Shown one piece after another: positions 62,214 through 64,000 of a stretch of DNA of 64,000 bases. Within the stretch, counting starts at the first letter, position 1. Each line of letters begins with the position of its first letter. The translations under genes were made by a program, and so were the position numbers. The notes under the pieces are model-generated. The model was not told the DNA's origin and ran no database searches. It saw only the letters and a program-made list of their open reading frames with translations. The DNA comes from Gemmobacter caeni (GTDB taxonomy: Bacteria; Pseudomonadota; Alphaproteobacteria; Rhodobacterales; Rhodobacteraceae). The stretch spans positions 62,001 through 126,000 of the forward strand of contig NZ_QBKP01000012.1 of the NCBI RefSeq assembly GCF_003054195.1, given 5' to 3'.

Positions 62214-63989
62214 ATGGCTGACATCATTGGCAACGACCTTTCGAACTTCCTGGACGACCGCTTCACGCTTGGCATTCCCGGCTTCCGCAATGACAAGATT
62301 TCGGCGCTGGGCGGCAATGACCGCATCCTGATCACCGATGGCGATGACACCGTTTTCGCGGGCAGCGGCAACGATGTCATCGAGGATGGCAGCGGCGTGA
62401 TCGGCGGTTCGGGCAACGACTCGATCCTTGGTGAGGCGGGCAATGATACGATCCGCGCGGGCGAGGGACGCGACACCATCGACGGCGGCACCGATATCGA
62501 CCTGGTGGATTACACCGCCTCTACCGCTGCTGTGAACGTGAACCTGACCCGCACCGGGGCGCAATCCGGCGGCTTTGCCGAAGGGGATGTGCTGCGCAAT
62601 ATCGAGAACCTCACCGGCTCGCGGCACAATGACATCCTCGCGGGGAATAACGGGGTGAACGTGATCCTGAGCGGCGATGGACGCGACAGGGTTTCGGGGG
62701 CCGGGGGCAATGACACGCTGGACGGCGGCACCGGCAATGACACGATCTTTGGTGGCGCTGACCGTGACCGGCTGATCGGTGACAGCGGGGACGACAGCCT
62801 GATGGGGGACAGCGGCACCGACGTCCTGTTCGGGGGAACCGGCCGGGATACGATGTATGGCGGCACAGAGAATGACGTTCTCTATGGCGGTTCGGAAAAT
62901 GATCTGCTGGATGGTGGCGATGGCGATGACCAGATCATCGGCGACAGCGGCCGTGACGTGATCTTCGGCGGTTTCGGCAATGACACCATCTCGGGCGGCA
63001 CCGACAATGACACCATTCAGGGGGGCGGCGGCAATGATCGTATCGACGCGGGCACCGGCGATGATCTGGTGCGGGCCGACAACCGGAGCGACGCCGATTT
63101 CATCAATGGTGGCGTGGGCACCGATACCATCGACTTCAACGGCCTGACCCAGTTCTTCACCCTTGCGCGGGCGATCAACTCGATCAACGTGAACGGGCGC
63201 TTCGCCAATACCCAGTACACCGGATTTGAAAATGTCGTCGGCACCGGCAATGCAGATGCGATCACCGGCGACAGCCAGAACAATGTTCTGGACGGCGGCA
63301 ACGGGAATGACCGGCTGACCGGCGCAGGCGGGGCCGATACCCTGCGTGGTGGCGAGGGAAATGACGTTCAGGATGGCGGCGAGGGCGCTGACCTGCTGCT
63401 GGGCGGCAATGGCAACGATCAGCTGCGGGGTGGCACTGAAAACGACCGTCTGTTCGGCGAGGCCGGTGCGGATCGGCTGGATGGCGGTGCGGGCAACGAT
63501 ACGCTGGTCGGTGGCAGCGAGAATGACACGCTGTCCGGTGGGGACGGCATCGACCGCCTGCAAGGCGATGCCGGGGATGACGTGCTGTCCGGTGGCGCCG
63601 AGAATGATGTGATCTCGGGTGGGGAGGGCCGCGACATCCTGACCGGCGGTCTGGGGGCCGATGTTCTGACCGGTGGCGCGGGGGCGGATCGGTTTGTCTT
63701 CGACTTCACAGCAGAATCGCCGAACACGCCCGGCGGGTTCGACCGTATCACCGACTTCAGCGATGCCGAGGATCTGATCTATCTGGGCCGGATCGACACC
63801 AATCCGGCACTGGCGGGCGATCAGGGCTTTGCCTTCGTGCAGTTCGGCAGCGGCGCGGGCACGGTGCGCAGTTTCGTGCAGGACGGCAATACCTTCGTGG
63901 AGGCGCATGTGGATGGTGACGGCGTGGCCGATCTGGTGATCCGCCTTGACGGCGTCCACGAACTGACAGCAGCCAATTTCTTCCTCTGA
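62214..63989 (+). CDS. Large RTX calcium-binding protein, probably type I secreted
   Basis: A 591-residue protein built almost wholly of GGxGxDxLx-type repeats, in two blocks (about residues 30-295 and 340-500) separated by a non-repeat section (about 300-340). The last ~90 residues resemble the serralysin C-terminal domain (GADRFVFDF, DRITDFSDAEDLI, VEAHVDGDGVADLVIRLDG), which usually carries the type I secretion signal. No enzymatic domain or N-terminal signal peptide is seen. The ATG has GGAG eight bases upstream. The gene ends 11 bases before the window edge; secretion genes could lie beyond it. Confidence 0.92.
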   Translation: MADIIGNDLSNFLDDRFTLGIPGFRNDKISALGGNDRILITDGDDTVFAGSGNDVIEDGSGVIGGSGNDSILGEAGNDTIRAGEGRDTIDGGTDIDLVDYTASTAAVNVNLTRTGAQSGGFAEGDVLRNIENLTGSRHNDILAGNNGVNVILSGDGRDRVSGAGGNDTLDGGTGNDTIFGGADRDRLIGDSGDDSLMGDSGTDVLFGGTGRDTMYGGTENDVLYGGSENDLLDGGDGDDQIIGDSGRDVIFGGFGNDTISGGTDNDTIQGGGGNDRIDAGTGDDLVRADNRSDADFINGGVGTDTIDFNGLTQFFTLARAINSINVNGRFANTQYTGFENVVGTGNADAITGDSQNNVLDGGNGNDRLTGAGGADTLRGGEGNDVQDGGEGADLLLGGNGNDQLRGGTENDRLFGEAGADRLDGGAGNDTLVGGSENDTLSGGDGIDRLQGDAGDDVLSGGAENDVISGGEGRDILTGGLGADVLTGGAGADRFVFDFTAESPNTPGGFDRITDFSDAEDLIYLGRIDTNPALAGDQGFAFVQFGSGAGTVRSFVQDGNTFVEAHVDGDGVADLVIRLDGVHELTAANFFL

Positions 63990-64000
63990 TCCCCTCGGAG

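Noticed and set aside
61890-63959. 689-codon reverse-strand open frame over the RTX gene
   Set aside because: It arises from the regular GGC-AAT-GAC type codons of the RTX repeats read in reverse; its repeated Val/Ile/Ala pattern mirrors those repeats.
62214-63989. Possible DNA-level tandem repeat or CRISPR
   Set aside because: The periodicity of about 27 bases reflects protein nonapeptide repeats with diverged codons; there are no identical repeats with unique spacers.

Overview
The window is GC-rich, densely coded DNA from an alphaproteobacterium, most likely order Rhodobacterales (Rhodobacter/Paracoccus type). The pointers are the rsmB - heparinase-like - purH - lspA - DUF3035 - M16 - M16 - mutL order, a single-subunit TAXI-TRAP permease, a DUF1643 gene beside truB, an Hpt/response-regulator-phosphatase pair with a CtrA-like site, and a perfect FNR-type box ahead of cydAB. 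I see no tRNA, rRNA, IS element, prophage or CRISPR array. Genus assignment is inference.

Layout. 1-7856: a polyol (probably erythritol) uptake and catabolism operon: DUF2291 protein, sugar ABC ATPase, permease, binding protein, EryA-like kinase, EryB-like dehydrogenase. 7859-8517: ribH2 (lumazine synthase) under an FMN riboswitch, reverse strand. 8732-11906: TAXI-TRAP transporter. 11974-15561: reverse-strand CecR/YbhG/YbhF/YbhS-like exporter operon. 15651-24336: argG, a membrane protein, ilvA, the divergent Hpt and REC-PP2C genes, NUDIX, hslO, CoA pyrophosphatase, CCA-adding enzyme, rpsO. 24622-42287: an RTX-repeat protein, DUF1643, truB, a DUF2233-like protein, rbfA, dapB, an SDHAF4-like protein, rsmB, gph, a heparinase-like protein, purH, lspA, a DUF3035 lipoprotein, an M16 pair, mutL, rmuC, hutD-like. 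42345-46606: two related SGNH-type proteins (the second fused to a clan GH-A-like domain) and a family 2 glycosyltransferase. 46603-50652: TauE/SafE, GNAT, serB, mntR and divergent mntH. 50709-57627: cytochrome bd locus (cydD, cydC, cydA, cydB, cydX) and a divergent Rrf2 regulator. 57631-63989: a DgoK-like kinase, P1 peptidase, CHASE2 adenylate cyclase and Crp-type regulator on the reverse strand, facing a large RTX protein.

How it fits together. Several units carry their own control. An FMN riboswitch controls ribH2, and MntR-like boxes lie between mntR and mntH. FNR-like dyads and an Rrf2 regulator flank the bd-oxidase genes. An adenylate cyclase sits in the same unit as a Crp protein that keeps the cAMP-binding signature, next to a perfect dyad in front of an RTX gene. 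The least familiar part is the SGNH/GH/glycosyltransferase cluster, which looks like an uncharacterised polysaccharide-handling module.
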